DNA of 64,000 nucleotides from assembly GCA_027475525.1 (NCBI GenBank), contig JAMWFC010000060.1, forward strand, positions 1,178,001 to 1,242,000, written 5' to 3'. Below the pieces are notes generated by a model, which ran no database searches, was not told the origin of the DNA, and saw only the letters and a list, made by a program, of their open reading frames with translations. A program made the translations under genes and the position numbers. Positions 10,772 to 20,859 of this stretch are shown piece after piece; positions within the stretch are counted from its first letter, which is position 1, and each line of letters starts with the position of its first letter. Source of the DNA: Macrolepiota albuminosa (lineage: Eukaryota > Basidiomycota > Agaricomycetes > Agaricales > Agaricaceae).

Positions 10772-11420
10772 TTTATGCTCTTCATTTGTCTATAACGGTG
10801 AAAATTTGTATTAATATTCTATATAATGCTCCCTGTAGTTCAACTTATTTTTTCCAAAATTTTTCCATGAATTTTGAGCGGGGGAGTGAGCTCATTGTGC
10901 GGAACAGCGAGCAAAGGGCAGGATCAGTCGTTGGCATGATCTCCGGGTAGTCCCGACATATGTGATGCGACGTCGATCATACATCAATGATCAATGATGC
11001 TGTTGACAACGTGCCTGATGGCTTCTGCACCACCGGTAGCAATGGCCGGTCACCTAAGTGATACATTAGTGGTGAATTATTGGAGGAAGCGTGAAAGCAA
11101 TAAAAACCCGCTGACTTAGGTGTGGATTACCATATATATTCCATGCCTAACAAGGCCCAACATGTGGTAGCCACAGGTGGTTCATAATTACCCTTTCACA
11201 GTGAGTACAGCTGCGGATCTTCATCATCTTTTCTCTGGTCACGTGTATAGTTGTTCACAGCAATCTCCCATAAATGGTTCAGGCAAGGTGATGAGGAGTT
11301 GCCTGGGGTTAATTCGGGCGACGCTTTGATAACCGCACCCTTCACACCATCACACTTCACTGTTCACATCGCTTCACCCTTTCACATTAAATTCCCATTG
11401 TCTTCTGTCCATTATATACC
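10772..11420. other. Non-coding spacer
   Basis: Holds the presumed 3' flank of the KDZ element and the left flank of the Copia insertion. No gene or terminal repeat could be supported. Confidence 0.4.
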
Positions 11421-11437
11421 TGCGGGCAGCATTGACA

Positions 11438-11530
11438 ATGCCTCCATTGTCTCACACTGCGCTCGCAGGTAAGTACTTTACAAATACCTCGCATCATCGT
11501 CTCACACTGCGCTCGCAGTTGTATAGATTA
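11438..11530 (+). repeat. 50-bp tandem duplication creating an intron-like unit
   Basis: The 20-base segment ending CTGCGCTCGCAG occurs at 11449-11468 and 11499-11518. The first copy is followed directly by GTAAGT and the second ends in CAG, so the 50 bases between (11469-11518) have the form of a GT-AG intron. A short ATG frame opens at 11438 just ahead of it. Whether it is spliced is unknown. Confidence 0.5.
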
Positions 11531-11669
11531 GACACCCACATTACATCACGCGTCATCATTTTAGATCCCCTCCCACCATCCCTATGTCGTACACACTCCA
11601 TTCTACATCCTTTAGTTTACTCACTCACTCGTACTTACTCAGTCCCTCGTGGTGTTAGCTTGAGTTTCC

Positions 11670-11941
11670 TGTTGAGGACAACAGTCTGCTATTCCCTAAT
11701 TTAGTCAATCGTATGTTTTTCTTTTGTTTGTTACATGTCACACCTCAGTGTTTTCCCAACCACTGAGGTGTAAGTCAATCTTCATATCGCACTCAATATA
11801 TTACTCATTATCTGTAGCTACAATCTCTTTTACTACAGGTATACATACCCAATATACTATAGTGTTTTCCCAACCACTGAGGTCTACAATCTCTTTTACT
11901 ACAGTCATCCGATATCCTCCGAGACCGGTTCCACCTCAACA
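11670..11941 (+). repeat. Copia element 1, 5' LTR
   Basis: 272 bp, TG...CA ends. It contains two copies of GTGTTTTCCCAACCACTGAGG separated by about 110 bases, each followed later by CTACAATCTCTTTTACTACAG, so the LTR has an internal duplication. Confidence 0.95.
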
Positions 11942-11953
11942 GGTTATGGGCCC
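11942..11953 (+). other. Primer binding site, initiator tRNA-Met anticodon arm
   Basis: GGTTATGGGCCC directly follows the 5' LTR. It is complementary to GGGCCCATAACC in the anticodon arm of eukaryotic initiator tRNA-Met. An internal half-tRNA primer is known for Drosophila copia. The Gag-Pol ATG (11946) lies inside this site. Confidence 0.75.
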
Positions 11954-14900
11954 CGACGTTACCTATGATATCTCGTCAACAAAGTTGACAGTCCCGGCAC
12001 TTGCAGCTGACGGCTCGAACTGGACTACGTACCAAGAATGCATCACAAATGCCGTAACATCTAAGAAGCTCCGGAGACATCTTACGGGTACTGCGCGTAA
12101 ACCGGTCGCACTAGTTGAACGTGAAGGATCTTTCTATCGTGATGACAAGTCCCTGGCTCCATTGTCTGACGATCAGATCGAAGAGATTGAGGATGCCATG
12201 GAGGAATGGTTGCAGAAAGAGGCTCAGGTCTGCGAGATCATCTATAGCACTGTAGATCAGTCTACCTTCCATCAAGTCAAGGGTGAACCTACTGCTGCTG
12301 ATATTTGGAAAAAGCTTGCATCGATTCATGGCAGCAAAGGAGCCATGTACGAAACCAATCTCCTTGCTCAATTGCAAAACACTCGCTTTGTCGAAAATGG
12401 TGAAGTTGACATGCGTACACACCTTGCTAGCATGGTTGTAATCAAAGAGCACCTTGCTGAAATCGGTTGTCCTCTGTCTGATGCGTCATTTGCTAGCTAT
12501 ATCCGCACATCACTGTCTCTTGCCCCGATGTATAAACCTCTGTTTACTACACTCGCAACATCTGCACGCACCTCTGGAAAACCAATCTCGAGCCAGGACC
12601 TCATCTGGCACCTCAACGAGGAAGCAAACAGTGCTGCTATCAAAACAAATATCAATCGCCAACATGAAGCAATGATTGCGGCGCACGCAAAAGCTCGTGG
12701 TGACTCTAAAGACACAAAAGGAAAAGGAAAATCGAAGTCAGAGTCTAAAGATAAGGATAAGCGGCACTGCGACAACTGTGACAAAGACGGACACACCAAA
12801 GATAAATGTTTCGAAGAAGGTGGAGGTATGGAAGATAAGGCACCCGAGTGGTGGTTAAAAAAGCACAAAGGGAAAGGAAAGGACAAAGCAGACAAAAACA
12901 AGTCAGCAAATGCTGCCGAAACCGAAAAAGAGGAGGAAAATTACGCCTTCCTCACTTCTCTTGCTATTGATGCCCCCGATGACAACTCAAACAACAACGT
13001 GGCACTTGCTGTTATATCTGGACACAGCCATGAAGCCCATGCCGCATCCCCATCTGCCGGGATTATAATCGATTGTGGTGCCAGCAGCCATTTCTCGCCA
13101 ACTCGCGAAAAATTCATAAACTACCAGGAAATTAATCCTGAACCAGTCCGTGCAGCCGATGGACATACCTTCAGCGCTCTTGGCAGGGGAGATCTATGAA
13201 TCTGTCTACCCATGAAGATGGGGGAAAAGTCAGTCCCCATTCTTCTCAAAAGGGTTTACTACGCACCTACTATGGCATTCACACTGGTGTCCGTATCATG
13301 TCTTGATCGTGCTGGTTGTTCTCTCCTCATTGAGGATGGAATGTGTGTCATTAGAAGTCCGAAGCCACAATGTTGTGTCATTGGTCGTGTTCCAGCAATT
13401 CGTGGACTATACCGTGCTGATGGATCAACACCCTCCTATAATCACGTCGTGAATATCGCATCGAAGTCTATCTCAATTAATGAGCTCCACCGTCGGATGG
13501 GGCACATAAATCACAAAGACTTACGTGAGGCAGTCCGCCTCGGGGTTGTCACTGGTGTTGAACTCGACATGTCATCTGAACCTGAGTTCTGTGAAGCATG
13601 TGTCAAAGGGAAGGCACAGCGTCAGCCATTCCCAAAGAAGAGTGAAACTAAGTATACTCACTATGGGGAAAAGATTGTTGGAGACTTGTGGGGTCCCGCA
13701 CAGGTTAAGTCGCTTGGCGGAAATACCTATTCCTATACGAACATTGATCTGTATACTCGCGAAGAACGCATCACTTTTCTCACATGCAAATCCGATGCAT
13801 TCAAGGCCTACCGCGATTACGAAGCATGGGTAAAGGTTCACCGTAATGCGAATATTAAAACCTATGGTTGCGACAGGGGTGGCGAGTTTTTGAGCACAGA
13901 AATAAAAGCTCACCAAGATGCTGCTGGCACTGTTCGTGATCTTACTGTGCATGATTCTCCCCAATCCAATGGTGTTGCTGAGCGTGCAAATCGCACCATT
14001 GTCGAGGGTGCATGTACCATGATGATTGCATCAGGTCTACCTAAATACCTGTGGGCAGAGGCCAAACGTCATATGGTCTGGCTAAGGAACCGAACACTGA
14101 CTCACGCTATCCCTGACAACATAACACCATACCAGATGGCAGCAGGACGTAAACCTGATATATCATCAGTCCGTGAATGGGGAGCACATGCTTATATCAA
14201 GCTGCGCAAAGCAGGGAAGCTTGATCCAAAGGTCGAGGAAGGGAAGTTTGTTGGCGTTAATGATGAATCCAAAGGGTATAGGATATACTGGCCTGGAAAA
14301 TGCCAAGTCACAATCGAGAGAGACGTCTACTTTAACAAGGAAGCAGCTCTCAACCCGGACAATATCCAGATTGAGGGGGAGTGGGGCTTACCTATCAACT
14401 CAGACAGCTCCCAGACTTCGAAATCACCCAGCTCACCTAACTCCTTGAAGACATTGCCAGAGACTCCTATTGACGTCACCGAAGCTGAAACCGAAAATCC
14501 TCCCACATCGGTCACAGTCGATGAAAAACCACCTCAAACCACTTCAGACAGCCCACAGACTGAGAACTCACCCCCTCCTAATGCTCCACACCTCAAGAAG
14601 CGTCGGAACTCACTGAGCGGCCTCCAGCAATTTGATCCTATGCAATATGGCCGAGGACAACGTCGAAGCGCCCCGAAAACCACAAGTGTTGCTGACTTTG
14701 TCGAGTCTGCTCTTATAGTTGACGCCACAGAAATTCTTGAACCTAGCGGAGTCAAAATCGAGACTGAGTGGATACACGATGTAATTGAGCATGCAATGGC
14801 AGTAAGTGAGGATGTACCATCCATTAAGGATGCATTGAGTGGTGGTGAGAAAGAGAATTGGTCAGCTGCAATAGACGCTGAACTTAACCAAATCGAGAAA

Positions 14901-16523
14901 CTCGGTACCTGGGAAATCATTGAAACACCCAAAGACGCTAATGTTATCCCATGTCGGTATGTTTTACGCTGCAAACGTGGTGCTGATGGACAGATAATCC
15001 GGTACAAGGCTCGACTCATTGCTAAGGGATTGAAACAGCAATTTGGAGTCGATTATTCCGAAACGTTTGCTCCGACTGTACGTGCTGCCACACTTCGCAT
15101 CCTTCTGTCAATTGCAGCATCGAGTGGTGCTTCCATCGAACAAGCCGATGTTAAAAACGCATACCTAAATTCATCTCTCAAAGAGAATGAGGTTATTTTC
15201 ATGCAATTTCCGCCTCACTACCGACAGTTTCGCACTTTACCTCCTGAATTCACAAAACTACCTGATTCAAAGCTTACGTGTCGACTCAAACGCCCACTTT
15301 ATGGTACAAAGCAAGGCGCCCACCACTGGTATGAGGAAGTATTCAATACATTCACTGATCTCGGCTACACTGCTTGCCAAGCTGACGTCGCTGTTTTCTA
15401 CAAAGTCGATGACAATAATTACACAATTGTTGCCGTTGCAACCGACGACTTTACTATAATTGGTAATTCAACCAAAACTACCACTCTGATCAAAGAGCAG
15501 CTCAGCAAGCGGTTTGAAATTGTCGATCTTGGCCCTATCAACTGGCTACTCGGAGTCAGCCTTACCAGAGATCTGAATGCTTGTACCATCTCACTGGGCC
15601 AACAGGCCTACGTTGAACAAATCATTCGATGTTTCGGTCTTGAAGAGTCACGCATCGCTGTAACGCCCATGGAACCCGCAGCTGACTACACGCCAGATTC
15701 CCCCTCAGTTTCCCCAATATTACTGTCGCCTGCAGAGAAAACACGCTATTGAGAAATGATCAGATCGCTCATGTATGCGGCTGTAATGACGCGCCCTGAT
15801 ATTGCCTATGCAGTATCAATTTTGTCTCAGTTTCTCAACACCCCTCGATCCACCCACATGATAGCTGTCACTCGGGTGTTCCGCTATCTCCGTGGTACAT
15901 TAAATATGAAGCTTACACTTGGTGGATTAGACACTGAGGTCTCTGGCTATTCCGACGCTGATTGGGCTTCACATCTTCATCGACACTCAATTTCTGGCTT
16001 CACATTCTTTATCGGGCACGGGGCTGTTTCCTGGAGTTCGAAAAAGCAGCCAATTATCACACTCTCCAGCACGGAATCTGAATACGTCGCCTTGACGCAC
16101 TCTGCCAAGGACATAATATGGATACATAAGCTCCTTCGAGATCTTTCTTTCTTTACTTCTTTTTCTTTACCTACCAACGTTTACTGTGACAACCAGGGCG
16201 CCATTCGACTCTCGAAGGACGCAACTTTCCATGCACGCACGAAACATATCGACGTTCATTTTCACTTTATTCGTCAGACTGTATCCTCTGGTCACGTTTA
16301 CATTCACTACCTTCCCACTGCCGACATGATCGCGGATGTATTTACAAAGTCACTGGCTCGAGTCAAGTTCAAAAAGTTCCGTGAACTACTTGGCATCGCC
16401 TCATCCGCGTTCATATCGAGGGGGAGTGTTGAGGACAACAGTCTGCTATTCCCTAATTTAGTCAATCGTATGTTTTTCTTTCGTTTGTTACATGTCACAC
16501 CTCAGTGTTTTCCCAACCACTGA
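11946..16523 (+). pseudogene. Copia Gag-Pol polyprotein, two in-frame TGA stops
   Basis: The frame opens upstream within the LTR, but the ATG at 11946 begins the conserved protein. Gag runs to a CCHC knuckle (CDNCDKDGHTKDKC, about 12768-12810). The protease motif is DCGAS (about 13072). GAG-pre-integrase has HRRMGH and CEACVKGKAQ. Integrase shows its acidic residues in GDLWGP, YGCDRGGEF and SPQSNGVAERANR. Reverse transcriptase has QADVKNAYLNS and ATDDF at the usual YVDD position. RNase H has DADWA, SSTESEYVAL and VYCDNQGAI. TGA codons at 13197-13199 and 15750-15752 replace residues where Arg would fit. No frameshift was seen. The frame ends inside the 3' LTR. Without the stops this would be a complete single-frame Copia polyprotein. 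Confidence 0.9.
16416..16426 (+). other. Polypurine tract of Copia element 1
   Basis: GAGGGGGAG-type purine run immediately before the 3' LTR, the expected plus-strand primer. Confidence 0.7.
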
Positions 16524-16698
16524 GGTGTAAGTCAATCTTCATATCGCACTCAATATATTACTCATTATCTGTAGCTACAATCTCTTTTACTACAGGTATA
16601 CATACCCAATATACTATAGTGTTTTCCCAACCACTGAGGTCTACAATCTCTTTTACTACAGTCATCCGATATCCTCCGAGACCGGTTCCACCTCAACA
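16427..16698 (+). repeat. Copia element 1, 3' LTR
   Basis: 272 bp. It differs from the 5' LTR at one visible position (CTTTCG against CTTTTG). Followed by the TTTCC target duplication. Confidence 0.95.
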
Positions 16699-16779
16699 TT
16701 TCCGGCCTCCCCTCTCTCGGGAGGAGGATCCGGCGCTCGAGAACTCTATAGGACTCAAGTTCACAATTCTGACGTAGGT

Positions 16780-17740
16780 CTCCCGTAATTGTTACTTTGC
16801 TAAAGCGACTTACTCATCCTTTGATTTCTAAAAGGGGATTTTCAGTGCTTCTTCAGATTCCCGGAACAAGTAGTGATCCCCTCGCCCGTTTTTTTGCCTT
16901 TATGGCGGTACTACGACTTCTCCCTGCACTATCTTCAGCCACTATCTTGCTGCATTATTTCAGCAAGAAACGCTTCCGCAGCGGGAACTTTGCTATTATA
17001 TGGTACCAGGTATCCTATATTTTTTCATTTGATTATCAACCTCTATTAAATTTCTTTTTTGAACAGCACGTTGAACGCCACCGCCAATCATGTTTGTATA
17101 TGCCATGGACCATTGTTGCACTACCTGCTATTGCACTCTCCTGGTAAGTCGCTGTTCTATCTGTCCACTATTCTTTACCAATACTTTGCAGGGGAGCCAT
17201 ATTCATGATTGTGGCCGTGTTTTTGTCAGTCTGGGGAGAGGGGATGGACCCTACCCTTCCCTCCGTTGAAGAAAGATCGTATCTGACGATAATGTCTCTC
17301 CGCACCGTTATCAGTGTAATGTCAGCCGTGGATGTCGGATGCATGACGCAGCATTATAGCGTAACGGTGATATATTCAAGTATGGTAGACAATATAATAA
17401 TAACTGGAGTCTGGAGTCAAATATCGAAGGATAATAAGTATAAGTTTTAAAGTAAGTGTAGATGACGTACCTGGAGTCAAATATCGAAGGATAATAAGAC
17501 TCCAGGGTGCGACATAGTATTTATAGATGCGTGAATATAAGTATGTCATAATTGTGCAATTAAGATATCATAATGAAATAAAGGAACATACGTGTATATG
17601 ATGTAGGAAATGATGTCATAAATGCATGGCCGAAGCTAAGCGTCATGTTCTTCAACAATGCATCTGGTGGCTTGTCGTCAAATTGCAGGCTTTCGACGAA
17701 GCTATCAAAGCAGCACACGCTCCTGCTGCGTAAACACAAT
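16780..17740 (+). pseudogene. Multi-pass membrane protein, truncated and interrupted copy
   Basis: This copy matches exons 2 to 4 of the intact gene at 57635-58663. Recognisable parts are LLQIPGTSSDPLARFFAFMA, YFSKKRFRSGNFAIIWYQ, YMPWTIVALPAIALSW and WGEGMDPTLPSVEERSY, with the same intron positions. The first exon is missing, and the last exon is split after DVGC by the insert at 17343-17657; it resumes with WWLVVKLQAF-type sequence and ends in TAA. It cannot make the full protein. Confidence 0.85.
17343..17657. mobile_element. ~315-bp MITE-like insert in the last exon
   Basis: The insert is identified by comparison with the intact paralogue near 58560. ATGCAT occurs at both edges, consistent with a short target duplication. 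ATGACGC near the left edge reappears inverted (GCGTCAT) near the right edge. A 28-base segment (CTGGAGTCAAATATCGAAGG...) occurs at 17411-17438 and 17471-17498. No coding capacity. The family is unknown. Confidence 0.55.
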
Positions 17741-18359
17741 CACATCTGCCACATCCGGTTTTTCATTAAACTCGTCTTTAGACTCGAACTTTATTTCATT
17801 TCACTTATATTCTCGATATGGACAGATCTTTAGCCTATTTGTCACTCTTCTAGAACAATTTGCACCCCGATGACAATTATGACGATTCAGTATCCAACAA
17901 CGACGAGACACCTCTCGGAACAACACGGTTCGCCTTTTCACCGCACACTTGATATTGCCGACAACCCACCGTGCCCCCTCTGCATTGAGAGCTTGGGTTC
18001 CTCTCAAGGGACATTATTTATCATTTTGTAGTTGTTAAACCGCCGATTTATTTTTTCTTCTTGCATGCCTGAGCGCATACAATATATTTGTTCTTTACAA
18101 CATTGCAATACAGATATTTTTTCCATTATACCAGCGTTAGAACCCTTCAGTGATGTTTTCATAACATGGATATTGTATGATCACGTGCGTTCTTAGTCAC
18201 GTGTAGCTGCCTCATACATAATATCATAAATGCGTGACGTTATCTCCGATTTTCCGACCACGGCATCACGAGTGCTGCGGAAAGAAACCATCATTTCTTG
18301 CCATGCGATTATCCGTGACTGTTCGACCCGGAACCAGACAAACCATCACTCATCACTCT

Positions 18360-19430
18360 ATTTGGATTTTACCGCCGGCAAGCTCCACTACGGGTAAAAG
18401 TGTGACTCTTTGTTTCTTTAACAGTGAGAACAGGTTCTTTCTTCTCGGACCATGCAGAATTACTGCGCCGGAATCCATCATCCGCCTGAGCAGCTGCCCA
18501 ACTGACTGTCGTGTCTAGAAAAACAAACACTCTCTGACCTCGACTTGTTCATGGTTCGAGCTGAAAAATCCAACTTGCATATACGCTCTGATCATCCCTT
18601 TCTAGCTCCAGTTGGGCCCGCAGCTGTCCTAACAGTTTGCTCCGCAAACATCCGTCATCCTGAATATTGATGCTGATACCCGTAGGTCTTACCAGGGAAG
18701 TACGATTTAAAATTGTGCTTGGACGCACCAGGGCGCCCATTCTCTTGGGGGGGGGGGGCGCTCCATTCCGGAACTTGCCAGGTAACATAGACGCCAGGCG
18801 TCTCAAGCTCGATCATTGATATAGAAAAAAAAAGAAAACAAAGCAGACCCACTTGACATGAGGCTTTTGTCGATAATCCCTTGTATGAGATGCGCGCTCC
18901 ATCGAGGACAGATTTGGACCTGCGTGATTTTCACAGGGAATGCGACGTTGGAGTTTGTCATTCTCTTTAGGTCTCTTTTGGGTAAATGTACCTGATTATG
19001 ATTGTGAACCGTAAACACCCCCCTCACCCCTACCTCCCACCTCTCATTCCACACCCACCTGGTTCCTCATATACACACATACACACCCCAACGTTGGAAC
19101 CAGATGTTTTTCCTTGATAGGACGTTCTTGTTCTTGTTCTTGTTTTTTTTTGAGCCCTTGATATTGATTCTTGATCACACATCCCTACGCCTCCCCTCCC
19201 CCGGGCCTCGTTTGTGTCTCCCGTGCTGTGGCCATGCTCCCGTCTCTATTCTCCGTTACTTTGTCTTATATCTTATGCCCCCACCTCCCCTCACACTCGC
19301 CGCACCCACCTGTGCATACATACACGCTTGGCTTCGTGTATGATATCCCATTGTGAATATATGTAATAATACCTATCCTTCTGTTTTTTTTTCTTGTGTG
19401 GTTGGTTGGTTTGAATGGTGTGGTGTGGTT
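18360..19430. other. Non-coding, nothing firmly recognised
   Basis: Includes a G9 run at 18749-18758 and pyrimidine-rich stretches near 19180-19310. No supported gene. Confidence 0.4.
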
Positions 19431-19435
19431 TGAGT

Positions 19436-19637
19436 CACTGCTGATACTGGAAAGTGTTTCCAGTGGAAAAAGTGTAAAAGAAAGCTGTTATGCTATTTCT
19501 GATGTATTAATTTCCCACAAAAAAAGTCATTCAACAAAAAAAAGTGCCTTTTTCTTTTGAAAATTGGCACATTGGAAATTGCATGACAGCTTTCTTTTCT
19601 AATTTTTCAATGGAAACACAATCTGGTGCCAGCAGTA
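19436..19637. mobile_element. CACT-type MITE, copy 1
   Basis: A 202-bp near-palindrome with ~75-base imperfect terminal inverted repeats. It starts CACTGCTGATACTGG and its inverted 3' end reads TACTGCTGGCACCAG. The 3-bp duplication AGT flanks it. CACT ends with a 3-bp target duplication fit non-autonomous CACTA/EnSpm elements. Confidence 0.7.
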
Positions 19638-19639
19638 AG

Positions 19640-20485
19640 TTGAGTTGAGTTGGTTTGCGTGGGTGTGTGCAGTTCCTTGGTCTTGTTTTTTTTGTAGAGT
19701 GCTCTTGGATGGACATGGGTGGATTGGGGTTCGTGGATATGAAGAGAAGGTAAGGCAAAGAAAAGGAAAAGGCAAAGGCAAAGAAAGGAAAGTTACTATT
19801 GGTATGGGACACGCCAGCTTGGAAGAGGTCGTCCTCGTATAGTGGGCACATGGTGAAACCCAGGAACTCAGTTCTGAATTAATGTGGAATGATTTCGTTT
19901 GGGTGGGTAGGCGGGTGGATCTATGGGTATGCATGTGCTAAAGATGAGACTTGGAACTTTTTTGAGGGTCTAGTGGGTCTAGTGGTAGTGGTTGAGGAAA
20001 ATGAGAGAAAAAGGACAGGAAATGAAATCGCACTTGGTAGCTGGGATGTCAGCTTAGAATTCAATGTTGGTATGTACGTGGCGCATGCGGTGAAATGAAA
20101 CGTGAAACCTGCAGCTGAAAGGGTGGCACCATCATGCCCCATGTTCACTAGTTGTGTTTTTGTTTCGTAGAAATACATTTTTCTTTTTTTTAAAAACCAA
20201 AATAGAGATGAGAGCATTGAGCGTCTAGCCACGGTGCGGGGACCCTGGCCCATTTTTGTAAGTCTTGAAGATACTAGAAAAAAGAGTAAAAATTCACTTT
20301 GGTAGTTGGTGAGGAGGTCGGTACCGGGTGAATTCCTATAAATAGATTCAGGCTCGGACCCAAACTTTAATGTAGGCTTGGGTAAAATAAAAACCAAGTG
20401 AGGCACTCATTCGAATGCCCGAATGCCAGTGCTGAACAAATGAGGTGATTGATAGCTGATGACAATTTTCGGGAACTGACCCATG
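19640..20485. other. Non-coding spacer between MITE and Copia element 2
   Basis: No convincing gene. Long frames here are low-complexity and look non-coding. Confidence 0.4.
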
Positions 20486-20490
20486 CATCC

Positions 20491-20773
20491 TGTTGACCAG
20501 AAAGGTCTATTGGGTCAGCTGATATATGTGGTCACGTGATGATGAAAGTGAATTTGTGTCAATGCATCCACTAGCCTCAGTTGTTCTCTCTATTATTACA
20601 GACAGACATCTGAGGCGGTGAGCATGATTTTTTTTAATTAAGTATTATTCTAATAGCCTACACTATAGCTCTTCTCTGTCTGTAGGTATGATAAATCAGT
20701 TGTTCTCTCTATCATTACAGACAGACATCTGAGGCGCTCTTCTCTGTCCATAGGCTCTCACTTTAGTCCAGCA
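20491..20773 (+). repeat. Copia element 2, 5' LTR
   Basis: 283 bp, 68 longer than its partner. The extra length is an internal duplication of the segment TCAGTTGTTCTCTCTAT...CATCTGAGGCG, present at about 20577 and again at about 20697. Confidence 0.9.
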
Positions 20774-20859
20774 GGTTATGGGCATCCTTTATAGGATTGC
20801 TGGTACCATTTGAGTCTTACAGGGCGGTTTCTATGCGCATATTATTGATTACTATGGCT

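Larger units (their letters stand above)
11670..16698 (+). mobile_element. Full-length Ty1/Copia LTR retrotransposon, young
   Basis: Bounded by two 272-bp LTRs (11670-11941 and 16427-16698) that start TGTTGAGGACAACAG and end CCACCTCAACA. By eye they differ at one base. The target-site duplication TTTCC is present at 11665-11669 and 16699-16703. The internal order is Gag, protease, integrase, reverse transcriptase, RNase H, which defines Copia. One polyprotein frame spans the interior except for two TGA stops. Near-identical LTRs indicate recent insertion. Confidence 0.95.
16765..18360 (+). repeat. Segmental duplication, copy A (partner at 57980-59640)
   Basis: The sequence is collinear and highly similar to 57980-59640, covering three exons of a membrane-protein gene, its 3' flank and further downstream sequence. 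Copy A lacks the first exon, whose place is taken by unrelated sequence bearing the Copia insertion, and it carries an extra ~315-bp insert. Copy B carries about 300 extra bases near 59250-59560. Confidence 0.85.

Noticed and set aside
11724..11945. Start of Copia Gag inside the LTR
   Set aside because: The frame is open into the LTR, but the conserved protein begins at the ATG at 11946. The LTR portion is an accidental extension, and the same stretch forms a separate frame in the 3' LTR.
18541..19054. Minus-strand frames near 18.5-19.1 kb as genes
   Set aside because: Composition is low-complexity, they overlap one another in different frames and show no recognisable motif.
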